Source: a virus. From it: a stretch of 21,425 bases of DNA. The notes beneath the pieces were generated by a model. That model searched no databases. It was not told the DNA's origin and saw only the letters and a program-made list of their open reading frames with translations. The stretch lies in IMG/VR virus record IMGVR_UViG_3300033148_001023, positions 1-21,425 of that record. The stretch is one strand, 5' to 3'. Within the stretch, counting starts at the first letter, position 1, and each line of letters starts with the position of its first letter. The position numbers and the translations under genes were made by a program. Shown here in pieces: positions 7,591 to 14,923 of this stretch.

Positions 7591-8342
7591 TGATTGAAAA
7601 TTTTAAAAAAGTTATATTACCTGATAGTTTGAAAGGTAGTGAATTAGAAAAAATAGGTATAGGTGGTTTTACACTATATGCTAGTGTTTCAGAAACATCA
7701 ACTAAAACAGCTACAGTTACTGCTAATCCTGTTGAGAACGGTAGTATGTTAAACGATCATATTATAAAAAACCCTAACACAATATCTATTAATGGTGAAG
7801 TTGCTAATGTATTTATTGAAACTCCTATAATACCTAATACTATTCAAAAGTTATTACCCCCTGTCGGTATTATTCAAGATTATTTACCTCAAAGAACACA
7901 AACACAAATAAGTAAAGTGAACGGATTATTAGCAACAGTTGATGATTTTTTTACAGCTGCTGATGTTGCTATTAATAAAGGTAAACAATTATATAATTTT
8001 TTTACGGGTAATGAAGCAGATACATCAATCACATCTAAATTTTTAGAATTTTTTGATCAGGTGTATGAGAGTAAAAGTGTTATTGATGTTGAATGTGTTG
8101 ATAAAATATTTAAAGGTATGGCCATTACTTCATTCACAATTAATAAAACTAACCCTAACAATTACACATTTACAATTTCATTACAATCTATAATAAAAGC
8201 TGAAACTACATTAATAGAGTTGATAAAAAATGCTAGTGGTGATGCTGTTTCACAAGGTGCTGATTTAACAGATAAAGGTACACAACAAACTAAAGAAGTA
8301 GATCAGAGTTTTGCATCAGCTTTATTACAGGAACTACAATAA
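7590..8342 (+). CDS. Dit-like baseplate/tail protein
   Basis: The 250-residue protein begins one base inside the tape measure stop (TAATG). Residues about 30-72 hold the pattern ETSTKTATVTANPVENGSML followed by DHI and PNTISINGEV. This is the signature of the Dit-like phage tail protein N-terminal domain, where a TxxPVExG...DH...P pattern precedes beta strands. The middle carries helices (LATVDDFFTAADVAINKGKQ), and a later block, VECVDKIFKGMAITSFTINK, resembles the strand region that closes the domain. In Pam3- and Mu-like baseplates this type of protein lies between tape measure and plug/hub genes. It is thought to link tube to hub. The role is inferred from family and position. Confidence 0.7.
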   Translation: MIENFKKVILPDSLKGSELEKIGIGGFTLYASVSETSTKTATVTANPVENGSMLNDHIIKNPNTISINGEVANVFIETPIIPNTIQKLLPPVGIIQDYLPQRTQTQISKVNGLLATVDDFFTAADVAINKGKQLYNFFTGNEADTSITSKFLEFFDQVYESKSVIDVECVDKIFKGMAITSFTINKTNPNNYTFTISLQSIIKAETTLIELIKNASGDAVSQGADLTDKGTQQTKEVDQSFASALLQELQ

Positions 8343-8675
8343 ATGAAACAAATAACTATAGGTACAGAACCTAAACAAAAAATCACTTTATTATATGAAG
8401 ATACTACTATCATATTAACTGTAAAATATAGAGCTACTATATCAAGTTGGACTATGGATATAAATTTTAGAGATGAACCTTTAGTTAAGGGTAAAAAATT
8501 AGTTATGGGTATTCCTTTATTAAAACAGTTCAATAAACCTTTTGATATTACCTTAGTTGAAAATCAAAATACGGGTATCGATCCTTTTAAACAAGATGAT
8601 TTTAAAGATAGAGTGAGTGTATACTTATTAGAGCGTGATGATTTAATAGCTATACGAGGTTATGATGTCATTTAG
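8343..8675 (+). CDS. Baseplate plug-like protein (Pam3 gp18-like)
   Basis: The 110-residue protein begins directly after the previous stop codon. The sequence starts with IGTEPKQKITLLYEDTTIIL and continues YRATISSWTMDINFRDEPLV, then KLVMGIPLLKQF. Small proteins with a TIxLxYR...WxxDI pattern, placed between the Dit-like and hub genes, are known as the baseplate plug family in compact contractile tails such as that of cyanophage Pam3. The plug blocks the tube lumen above the hub. It overlaps the hub gene by 14 bases, implying coupling. The call rests on pattern and gene order. Confidence 0.65.
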   Translation: MKQITIGTEPKQKITLLYEDTTIILTVKYRATISSWTMDINFRDEPLVKGKKLVMGIPLLKQFNKPFDITLVENQNTGIDPFKQDDFKDRVSVYLLERDDLIAIRGYDVI

Positions 8676-9504
8676 ATTTGGTAGAGATTATAGGTTATTT
8701 ATTAGATTAAGTGCTACTGATGTGGTAGAAATAAAACCCCCTTTACGTATTCAATTTGAAGGTAAAAAAACAATAATATCAGATGTAAATGAATTAAAAT
8801 TAAAAATATATAATCTAAATAGAGATAAAAGAAATAAATTAATAAAAGATAAATCAGCACAAGGTGTAAAAGATAGATATTTACAAGTTATATTACAAGC
8901 CGGGTATGATACATTAGTTGATATTTTTATAGGTAATGTTTATGAAGCAGGTAGTAGTAAAGTAGGTGCTGATTTTATAACTACTTTAGTGTGTAAAGAT
9001 GGCGGTTTTGACTTTAGAAATAGTTTTACCAGTAAAACAGTATCACCTAGTGTATCTATAATTGATGAGTTATTAAAAGATATGACTAATACTAGAAAAG
9101 GTAAAGTTACTACACCTAAACCTAGAGTTAGACCTAAAGTATTAGTAGGTGCTACTTCTGATTTAATAGAAGAAAATCTTAATAATGATGAGAGTTTTTT
9201 TATAGATAATGAACAGTTAAATATTATAAAACAAAATGAATTAGTTGATGATTTTGCAGTTGTTGTTTCTAGTAATACAGGGCTTTTAAATTCACCTCAA
9301 AAACAAGAAACTTTTATAATAGCTGAAACTTTAATGAACCCTGCAATTAAAACTGGTGGTCAAGTGAAGTTAATATCTGATATAATTGAACTTAATAATT
9401 TATATAGAGTAGATACTATTGACTTTAAGGGTGATTATAGAGGCCAAGACTGGTCACAAACTTTATATATGCGTAAAAGCTCAGGGTTTAAGGTAATAAC
9501 ATGA
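8662..9504 (+). CDS. Baseplate hub protein (gp27/Mu gp44-like)
   Basis: The 280-residue protein starts ATGATG inside the plug gene; either Met may be used (8662 or 8665). Its N-terminus is beta-rich (PLRIQFEGKKTIISDVNELK, then LKIYNLNRDKRNKL). The phrase KIYNLNRDKRN is typical of hub proteins that connect the tube to the spike. A central GSSKVGADFITTLVCKDGG follows. Towards the end comes SSNTGLLNSPQ, a pattern often found in hubs near ETLMNPAIKTGGQVKLIS. The function is to form the trimeric hub on which the spike sits. The gene ends in an ATGA overlap with the spike gene. Confidence 0.75.
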   Translation: MMSFRFGRDYRLFIRLSATDVVEIKPPLRIQFEGKKTIISDVNELKLKIYNLNRDKRNKLIKDKSAQGVKDRYLQVILQAGYDTLVDIFIGNVYEAGSSKVGADFITTLVCKDGGFDFRNSFTSKTVSPSVSIIDELLKDMTNTRKGKVTTPKPRVRPKVLVGATSDLIEENLNNDESFFIDNEQLNIIKQNELVDDFAVVVSSNTGLLNSPQKQETFIIAETLMNPAIKTGGQVKLISDIIELNNLYRVDTIDFKGDYRGQDWSQTLYMRKSSGFKVIT

Positions 9505-10094
9505 TAGATGTGAATTTAGACACATTGACTTTAATTATTAGAAATGCATTAGATGAGGCATTGTCTAATACACATACTGCTACTATTGCAAAAGTTACAA
9601 AGATAACAGGTTCTACTATTAGTGCTAAGCCTGTATTTAAAAGAGTAATAGGTGATGTAGAGGTAGAATTACCTGAGTTTGCTGAGATACCTATATTTAC
9701 TATTCAAGGTGGTTCTAACTATAGAATCATGCCTATTGCTATTGGTGATACTGCTTTACTTATTTTTAGTGAAAGATGTATAGATGATTGGTATTTAGGT
9801 GCTGATAATAAAAAACCTAGAGAGTATCGTATGCATGATTATAGTGATGCAATAGCTTTAGTAGGTCTTAATGATATGACTAATGCAATAAATATACCAT
9901 CAGGTCATGAAAAAGTACAAGGTGATATAATACATACAGGTAATTATACTCTAACCGGTGATATGCTAATAAATGGTAATTTAACAGTTACGGGTACAAT
10001 AACAGCACCTAATATAGTAGTAGGTACAAATATTACAGTTAATGGTAAGTCAGTAGATAGTCATAATCATAATGGTACAGTACCTAATTTTTAA
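9501..10094 (+). CDS. Baseplate central spike (Gp138/gpV-like)
   Basis: The 197-residue protein has an N-terminal OB-fold-like region with TATIAKVTKITGSTISAKPV and IPIFTIQGGSNYRIMPIAIG then ALLIFSERCIDDW, characteristic of the Gp138/gpV-type spike N-terminal domain. After about residue 130 comes a regular beta-helix-like stretch (GDIIHTGNYTLTGDMLINGN, then LTVTGTITA) with the repeating T-x-T-G-x pattern of membrane-piercing needles. It ends VDSHNHNGTVPNF. The two histidines at 188 and 190 form the HxH motif that in P2 gpV and phi92 gp138 holds an iron ion at the tip of the trimer. The spike is thus expected to pierce the outer membrane. The length is normal for the family. Confidence 0.87.
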   Translation: MIDVNLDTLTLIIRNALDEALSNTHTATIAKVTKITGSTISAKPVFKRVIGDVEVELPEFAEIPIFTIQGGSNYRIMPIAIGDTALLIFSERCIDDWYLGADNKKPREYRMHDYSDAIALVGLNDMTNAINIPSGHEKVQGDIIHTGNYTLTGDMLINGNLTVTGTITAPNIVVGTNITVNGKSVDSHNHNGTVPNF

Positions 10095-10105
10095 AGGGAT
10101 TTGTT

Positions 10106-10462
10106 ATGTCAGTACGTAAAATAGAAGAAGATAGTGATTGGACTTTTGGTCAAGGTTTAGGTAACTATATAACTAAAGATAATGAAATAGCTCAAAATGT
10201 AGTAACTAGAATTAAATCATTTAAGAATGATTATTTTTTAGACAACTCACAAAATATAGATTGGTTAAATATATTAGGTGTTAAAAACAATGAAGATTTA
10301 ATATTAAGTGAAGTTAGAAGAGTTGTACAACAGACCGAAGGTGTACAAAGAGTTAATGATGTGTCTTTAATTCAGAACGTAGAAAGAAATGCTATAATAC
10401 AAATAAATTATGATACTATATATAATCAAAATATTTTAAAAGAGGTTGGTGTGAATGTCTGA
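10106..10462 (+). CDS. gp25-like baseplate protein (sheath initiator)
   Basis: The 118-residue protein follows the spike by 11 bases and has an AAAGGG box upstream. The block DWTFGQGLGNYITKDNEIAQ then TRIKSFKNDYFLD matches the general layout of the T4 gp25/lysozyme-like wedge family. In that family an N-terminal strand leads into a conserved helix ending in an arginine followed by a short loop. A later VQRVNDVS and the paired beta strands at the C-terminus also fit. These proteins start sheath assembly on the baseplate. It overlaps the J-like gene by 8 bases. Confidence 0.7.
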   Translation: MSVRKIEEDSDWTFGQGLGNYITKDNEIAQNVVTRIKSFKNDYFLDNSQNIDWLNILGVKNNEDLILSEVRRVVQQTEGVQRVNDVSLIQNVERNAIIQINYDTIYNQNILKEVGVNV

Positions 10463-11630
10463 TTTAAAACTAGATCGTAACGGTCTTACAATAAATGATT
10501 TAGATGATGTTTTCACTTACTTATCAGAGCAGTATAAATTAATATATGGTGAAGATATTATTATAGATGCTGATACCCCTGATGGTCAAGTAATAGCTAT
10601 ATATAGTAAGTTAAATGCAGATGCACAAGCAGCTTTATTACAGATATATAATTCTTTTGATCCTGATACTGCTGTAGGTGTAGAGTTAAATAAGATTATA
10701 AAATTAAATGCTATAACACGTGGACCTGCTACTAAATCAACAGTAGAGGTAAACATAACAGCAACTACTACAATCGATCTTACAATAGGTTATACTGTAG
10801 TTGATACATTAGGTCAAAATTGGGTTATACAAACTCCTGAAACTATTTCAGCAGGTACTACATCTATTATATTTGAAGCTAATGAGTGGGGTAGTGTACA
10901 AGCATTACCTAATACTATTACAACACAAGGTACTATATTAACTGAAGTGACAACTGTTGACAATCCTTTAGCTTCTTCTGTAGGTATAGACGAAGAAACT
11001 GATGTAGAATTAAGACAAAGACGTGAACTAAGTTTAGAAAAACCCGCATATAGCACAATAGGTAGTATGTTGGCTAGACTTTTAGAAGTCACTAATGTTT
11101 TAGATGCTATTGTTTATGAAAATTTTACTGATGTTTATGATGCTACTTTAGATTTAGATGCCCATACTATATGGTGTATAGTAGAAGATGGTTTAAATGC
11201 TGATATAGCTGAAGCTATTGCTAAAGAAAAAACAGCAGGTGCGGGTCTTAAAGGTTCAGTTACTGATACTTATGAAGAAGATTTTTTACGTTCAGATGGT
11301 ACAATAAGAATACACACACATACTATCAACTTTGATAGACCTACAGAGTCTGAGATATTTATAAAACTAGATGTAACGCCTAAGATAGGCGGTGATACAA
11401 TAGATACAGATTTGATTAAAGAAAAATTGACAGAAAAACTTTTCACTATTAATGAAGATTTAACTATAACTGAACTATATAGTTATGTATATCAAGCGGG
11501 TGCTAATTTTATAGCTACTGATTTAGAAGCTAGTACAGATGATATTACTTATGTAGCTACTAAATTAGTAGCTGATTTTGATGAAAAGTTTTTAATTACT
11601 ACCGCTAAGATCACAATTACGGAGATATAA
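10455..11630 (+). CDS. Baseplate J-like wedge protein
   Basis: The 391-residue product has the layout of J/gp6/gp47-type baseplate proteins. The N-terminal block contains DADTPDGQVIAIYSKLNADA (39-58) and SFDPDTAVGVELNKI (67-81). It is followed by RGPATKSTVEVNITATTT, a beta-rich middle, then GIDEETDVELRQRRELSLE (about 176-194), which is strongly diagnostic of Baseplate_J. Later comes a C-terminal strand domain with FIKLDVTPKIGGDT. Two copies per wedge typically form the triangular frame that ties the baseplate together. The length is within the normal range. Confidence 0.88.
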   Translation: MSDLKLDRNGLTINDLDDVFTYLSEQYKLIYGEDIIIDADTPDGQVIAIYSKLNADAQAALLQIYNSFDPDTAVGVELNKIIKLNAITRGPATKSTVEVNITATTTIDLTIGYTVVDTLGQNWVIQTPETISAGTTSIIFEANEWGSVQALPNTITTQGTILTEVTTVDNPLASSVGIDEETDVELRQRRELSLEKPAYSTIGSMLARLLEVTNVLDAIVYENFTDVYDATLDLDAHTIWCIVEDGLNADIAEAIAKEKTAGAGLKGSVTDTYEEDFLRSDGTIRIHTHTINFDRPTESEIFIKLDVTPKIGGDTIDTDLIKEKLTEKLFTINEDLTITELYSYVYQAGANFIATDLEASTDDITYVATKLVADFDEKFLITTAKITITEI

Positions 11631-11631
11631 G

Positions 11632-12294
11632 ATGTTTACTGAAAGTTATCTTAATCTTTTAATTTTACAATATAGTGATTTACCTAAAGCAAGTCAAACA
11701 ATCACAGCACTTACATCTAAATTCTCAGAGTTATATGATGTAATATTACAATTTGAAGAAGCTTTTGATGTGGATACGGCAGTAGGTGTTCAATTAGACA
11801 CAATAGGTAAAATAGTAGGTTTATCTAGAATTGTACCTGATGTCATACCTAAAGTTTATTTTGGTTTTGCAGATACACCTAATACTGATACTTTTAGTAA
11901 AGCTCCAATGTTTAGAATTTTTGATAATACATTGACAGATACTCAATTAAATGATAGTGATTATAGATTTTTTTTAAAAGCAAAAATCACTAAAAATGTA
12001 GTTACTGCTAAGATGATAGATGATAATTTATCTATACAAGATGCAATAGCTTTTATGTTTGGTACTGAGGCTTATATAAATGATAATCAAGATATGACTA
12101 TGACACTTTATATAGATGATACATATCCTACAAGATTACTTACTTTCTTATTTGCATTAGACTTAATACCTAGACCTCAAGCAGTAGGTATAAAATACGG
12201 TATAATTATTAGTAGTAAAACATTTGGCTTTAATAATAATCCTAACGCTCTTAGTTTTGGACAGGGTAAATTTGCTAGAGTTGTAACATTATAA
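11632..12294 (+). CDS. DUF2612 baseplate wedge protein
   Basis: The 220-residue protein starts 1 base after the J-like gene stop. It has the diagnostic DUF2612 block, FDVDTAVGVQLDTIGKIVGL (about residues 45-64), then a beta-rich middle region. The C-terminal end, VGIKYGIIISSKTFGFNNNP followed by ALSFGQGKFARVVTL, is also typical: it extends towards the tail fibre. In Mu-like and Pam3-like baseplates this protein follows the J-like wedge and joins the fibre to the baseplate. A weaker AAAAAGG box is found before the following fibre gene. Confidence 0.85.
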   Translation: MFTESYLNLLILQYSDLPKASQTITALTSKFSELYDVILQFEEAFDVDTAVGVQLDTIGKIVGLSRIVPDVIPKVYFGFADTPNTDTFSKAPMFRIFDNTLTDTQLNDSDYRFFLKAKITKNVVTAKMIDDNLSIQDAIAFMFGTEAYINDNQDMTMTLYIDDTYPTRLLTFLFALDLIPRPQAVGIKYGIIISSKTFGFNNNPNALSFGQGKFARVVTL

Positions 12295-12310
12295 AAAAAG
12301 GATAGATACA

Positions 12311-13408
12311 ATGGGATCAAAAATAACAAGACCTAATATAGATTTTCCTATATTTGGATCAGACGCACAAGCTGATGAATTAACTATATTTGGTACAGAT
12401 ACTGAAAGTACAGATATTACAGCATTATTAACTAATACTAATTCTGTTGAGGGATGGGCTAGTGGTGTAGATAGTAACGGTTTTCCGGCTCTTAGTTGGT
12501 TTAATGCAGTAGGACATACATTAAGTTATATTACGGCTTACTATTTACAAAATGGTATACCTGAATGGGTTGCGTTACAAGAGTACTTTATAGGTAGTAA
12601 AGCAGTGGCTAGTGATGGTTTTACTTATGTATCAAAGACTGATAATAATATAGGTAATACTCCGGTAGGTGACTCAACTAATTGGCGTTTAGCTTTTTTA
12701 GATAGTGCTAATACTGTAGTTTACGTACCTACTACTAATTATAACCCGGCTACTAAAAAGTATGTAGATGATTTAATAAGTGCTATTGATTTAAGTAACT
12801 TTGTAGATAAGACAACAAATCAGACTATATGGGGTATTAAAACTTTTAGTGTGTTCCCTATTACACCTTCTTCAAACCCTACTACTAATTATCAAGTGGT
12901 TAATAAAAAGTATGTAGATGATGCAGTAGCTGCTATACCAAGTGGTGGTAAAGTTTTACAAGTTGTATCAGCAACAAAAACTGATACTTTTAGTTCTTCA
13001 AGTTCTAGTTTTATTGATATTACGGGTTTATCAATAAATATAACTCCATCAAGTACATCTAGTAAAATTATGATTTTATCTCATTTTACGGGAGATTCTA
13101 ATAATGGGGCAAGATGTGGTATGAGAGTATTAAGAGATTCCACGCCTGTTGGGGTTGGGGGTACTGCAGGGAGTAGAAAAAGTGCTACATCAGGGGGAAC
13201 AATAGGGGGTGGTGATAATACTACCAGGTTTGATTTTTCGGGAACACATTTAGATAGTCCGTCAACAACTTCACCAATAACATATAAAATACAAGGAGTT
13301 GCTGAGGGCGCAGGTACTATATATGTTAACAGGTCTGCTTCAGATGTAGATGATGCTGCTGTTTATAGAACAGCTTCTTCAATAACAGTTATGGAAATAG
13401 GAGTATAG
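12311..13408 (+). CDS. Tail fibre with CBM5/12-like segment and compositionally distinct tip
   Basis: The 365-residue protein lies directly downstream of the baseplate wedge and has a fibre-like build. Residues 1-40 form a proposed baseplate attachment region. Residues 84-128 (PEWVALQEYFIGSKAVASDG then TNWRLA) follow the W-x-Y-x-G-x-x-V...Y...W pattern of carbohydrate-binding modules of the CBM5/12 type. Two YVDD-containing repeats (residues 141-154 and 191-204) are common in fibres. A serine- and glycine-rich C-terminal domain from about 215 carries ATKTDTFSSSSSSFIDITGL then STSSKIMILSHF. This kind of tip is widespread in unrelated phage fibres and probably recognises the receptor. The tip uses GGG and GGA for glycine more than the rest of the region, a sign of exchange. 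Confidence 0.75.
   Translation: MGSKITRPNIDFPIFGSDAQADELTIFGTDTESTDITALLTNTNSVEGWASGVDSNGFPALSWFNAVGHTLSYITAYYLQNGIPEWVALQEYFIGSKAVASDGFTYVSKTDNNIGNTPVGDSTNWRLAFLDSANTVVYVPTTNYNPATKKYVDDLISAIDLSNFVDKTTNQTIWGIKTFSVFPITPSSNPTTNYQVVNKKYVDDAVAAIPSGGKVLQVVSATKTDTFSSSSSSFIDITGLSINITPSSTSSKIMILSHFTGDSNNGARCGMRVLRDSTPVGVGGTAGSRKSATSGGTIGGGDNTTRFDFSGTHLDSPSTTSPITYKIQGVAEGAGTIYVNRSASDVDDAAVYRTASSITVMEIGV
12731..12922 (+). repeat. Two-copy repeat within the tail fibre gene, 150-bp spacing
   Basis: ACTACTAATTAT occurs at 12731 and again at 12881. AAAAAGTATGTAGATGAT occurs at 12755-12772 and 12905-12922. Both pairs are exactly 150 bases apart, giving two TTNY...KKYVDD units. The bases between the two shared blocks have diverged, so this is an old duplication or a conserved coding motif. 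Confidence 0.85.
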
Positions 13409-13409
13409 T

Positions 13410-13883
13410 ATGAGAGATTCGGCAATAAGAAATATATATCCAACGGTAATTAGTATTAATGGGGATAATGATGCAACAGATGAAGAGGGTAAAAAAGTAA
13501 CTTTAGATGAGAGCTTAATATCTGCTGAGATTGACAAGTTATTATTACTAGATGCAAAAATTAATAAAAAAGTTGAAATGTCATATAAATTTGATGAAGT
13601 TTCAATAAAGCCTGTAACTGTTAACGATGTTATATATAATGGAGGTTTTGACTCAGCATTAAAATTAGATGGTGCTAAACGTCTTATAGAACTTGCGGGT
13701 GGTTCGGAGGTTACTTTCTATGACATAGACAATAAACCTAATGTATTATCTATTGTAGATGCTAATACAGTCATCTTAACCATATCAGCTAAAGTACAAT
13801 CAGATTTTGGACACCTTCAAGATTTAAAAGTATTAATAGCTAGTAAGCTTAAAGTATCTACTGTAGAATCTATAACTTGGTAA
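13410..13883 (+). CDS. Probable tail fibre assembly protein, DUF4376-like C-terminus
   Basis: The 157-residue protein starts one base after the fibre stop. It begins IRNIYPTVISINGDNDATDE followed by an acidic GKKVTLDESL. This resembles the short N-terminal module of small phage proteins that pair with fibre genes. Its C-terminal part, with SDFGHLQDLKVLIASKLKVS then TVESITW, resembles the DUF4376 domain, which ends in a helix followed by a conserved tryptophan. Such proteins are usually encoded beside tail fibres and may help fold or trimerise them, or form part of the tip. The role here is inferred from location. Confidence 0.5.
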   Translation: MRDSAIRNIYPTVISINGDNDATDEEGKKVTLDESLISAEIDKLLLLDAKINKKVEMSYKFDEVSIKPVTVNDVIYNGGFDSALKLDGAKRLIELAGGSEVTFYDIDNKPNVLSIVDANTVILTISAKVQSDFGHLQDLKVLIASKLKVSTVESITW

Positions 13884-13894
13884 AAGGTATATAA

Positions 13895-14353
13895 GTGCAA
13901 TTAAGTGAAGAAGAGTTAGCTAAATTTGTAATGCAACAAGCTATATTAAATGAAAGATTATCCACTTCATTAGAAACTATGACTAAAGATATGCACTCAC
14001 TAGTTAAAAGTGTACAGGGTATAGAGAAAGTAATATCTAAAATTGATAGTTTAGAAAAAGAATCTAATGAACGTAATAAAAGATTACATCAAAGACTCAA
14101 TGATTTAGATCAAGACTTAAAAGAAGTGCAACAATCACAAAATGGAGAAGGGTGTGCTGCATTACAGAAAGTTGAATTAGCTATCACTAATTTAGAAGAT
14201 AAATTATTAGACCCTGAAAATGGCATTATACCTAATATAAAAAAGGATGTAAAAGAAGAGAAGAAGTCTAGACTATGGTTATGGCGTACTCTCTTTACTG
14301 TTATTTTTACTGCTTTAGTAGGTCTTTTACTTACTATGTTTGCACCAGATTAA
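13895..14353 (+). CDS. Coiled-coil protein with C-terminal membrane anchor, XhlA-like (lysis-associated)
   Basis: The 152-residue product starts at GTG with a good AAAGG box 7 bases upstream. Most of the protein is charged helix with heptad-like spacing (EKVISKIDSLEKESNERNKR, then LNDLDQDLKEVQQ). A single hydrophobic segment lies at about 127-150 (LWLWRTLFTVIFTALVGLLL), preceded by a positively charged KKSR. The predicted topology is cytoplasmic coiled coil with a C-terminal anchor. Phage proteins with this layout (XhlA-type) often accompany holins. It is not an inner-membrane spanin, which would have its membrane segment at the N-terminus. It lies between the fibre genes and the lysozyme, consistent with a lysis role, although this is inference. 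Confidence 0.5.
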   Translation: MQLSEEELAKFVMQQAILNERLSTSLETMTKDMHSLVKSVQGIEKVISKIDSLEKESNERNKRLHQRLNDLDQDLKEVQQSQNGEGCAALQKVELAITNLEDKLLDPENGIIPNIKKDVKEEKKSRLWLWRTLFTVIFTALVGLLLTMFAPD

Positions 14354-14357
14354 TATA

Positions 14358-14510
14358 ATGACTGATACACAGTTCTACATTACTTGGATTTTACTATTAA
14401 TAACTATGTTTACAGCTACTGTTAAAACTATGAATGAAGATGATGTAAGATCAAGGACTAAACCTCAACGTATTAGACTTATGAGAATGATGAGAAGGGT
14501 TGGTAATTAA
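14358..14510 (+). CDS. 50-residue single-membrane-segment peptide (holin candidate)
   Basis: A complete small frame, ATG at 14358 to TAA at 14508-14510, fills what would otherwise be a 150-base gap between its neighbours. The sequence begins MTDTQFYITWILLLITMFTA (one membrane segment, about residues 6-22), then a short acidic turn (MNEDD), and then a strongly basic tail (RSRTKPQRIRLMRMMRRVGN). Short, single-segment proteins with a basic C-terminus beside a lysozyme are a common type of phage holin. No clear Shine-Dalgarno box is present; the start lies 4 bases after the previous stop, so coupling is likely. No homologue is recognised. Confidence 0.6.
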   Translation: MTDTQFYITWILLLITMFTATVKTMNEDDVRSRTKPQRIRLMRMMRRVGN

Positions 14511-14511
14511 A

Positions 14512-14913
14512 ATGAAAGGTTTTGTAGAAGATTTTATAGATGTTAGGATTCCAAAAGAAGGTGTAATAAGAACTACATTAAGTGAGCTTAATTACTATTC
14601 TGATATAGTAGATGCTTGGATTTGTGTTCCAGTTGGTTTAAAAACTGATTTAGGTTCAATACCAAAACCTCTTCAGATAATATACCCAAAAGATGGTTTG
14701 GCTGTTCTTGCTTATGTATTGCATGATTATTTATATAAAATTGGTAAATATAGTAGAAGCATATCTGATGATATTCTTGAAGAAGCTATGATAACATTGG
14801 GTGTTGGTGTATTTACAAGTAAACCTGTTAGATTAGGTCTTATGATTGGTGGTGGTGGTGCGTGGGATGTACATCGTTCAAATGAAGAAACTGAAGAAGC
14901 TACTTATAATTAA
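14512..14913 (+). CDS. DUF1353 family protein
   Basis: The 133-residue protein starts at the ATG at 14512, one base after the small membrane peptide. The frame could also be read from a TTG at 14500, but that would sit almost on top of the AGAAGG box, so the ATG is preferred. DUF1353 signatures are clear: VPVGLKTDLGSIPK (39-52), AYVLHDYLYK (67-76), SRSISDDILEEAM (81-93) and GGGGAWDVHR (113-122). The family is common in phage late regions, often close to lysis genes; its biochemical role is not established. The HDxLY and D-DxxLxEAM residues suggest a possible metal-binding site, which is inference only. Confidence 0.85.
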   Translation: MKGFVEDFIDVRIPKEGVIRTTLSELNYYSDIVDAWICVPVGLKTDLGSIPKPLQIIYPKDGLAVLAYVLHDYLYKIGKYSRSISDDILEEAMITLGVGVFTSKPVRLGLMIGGGGAWDVHRSNEETEEATYN

Positions 14914-14923
14914 GGAATTAAAG

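Noticed and set aside
8303-8533. Minus-strand frame across the Dit-like/plug junction
   Set aside because: Antisense to two overlapping, well-supported baseplate genes; no recognisable protein features.
10814-11092. Minus-strand frame inside the J-like gene
   Set aside because: Antisense shadow; the plus-strand gene has diagnostic family motifs over the same bases.
13895-14353. Considered as an inner-membrane spanin partner of the lipoprotein
   Set aside because: Its membrane segment is at the C-terminus, leaving only a few residues beyond it, so the coiled coil would be cytoplasmic.
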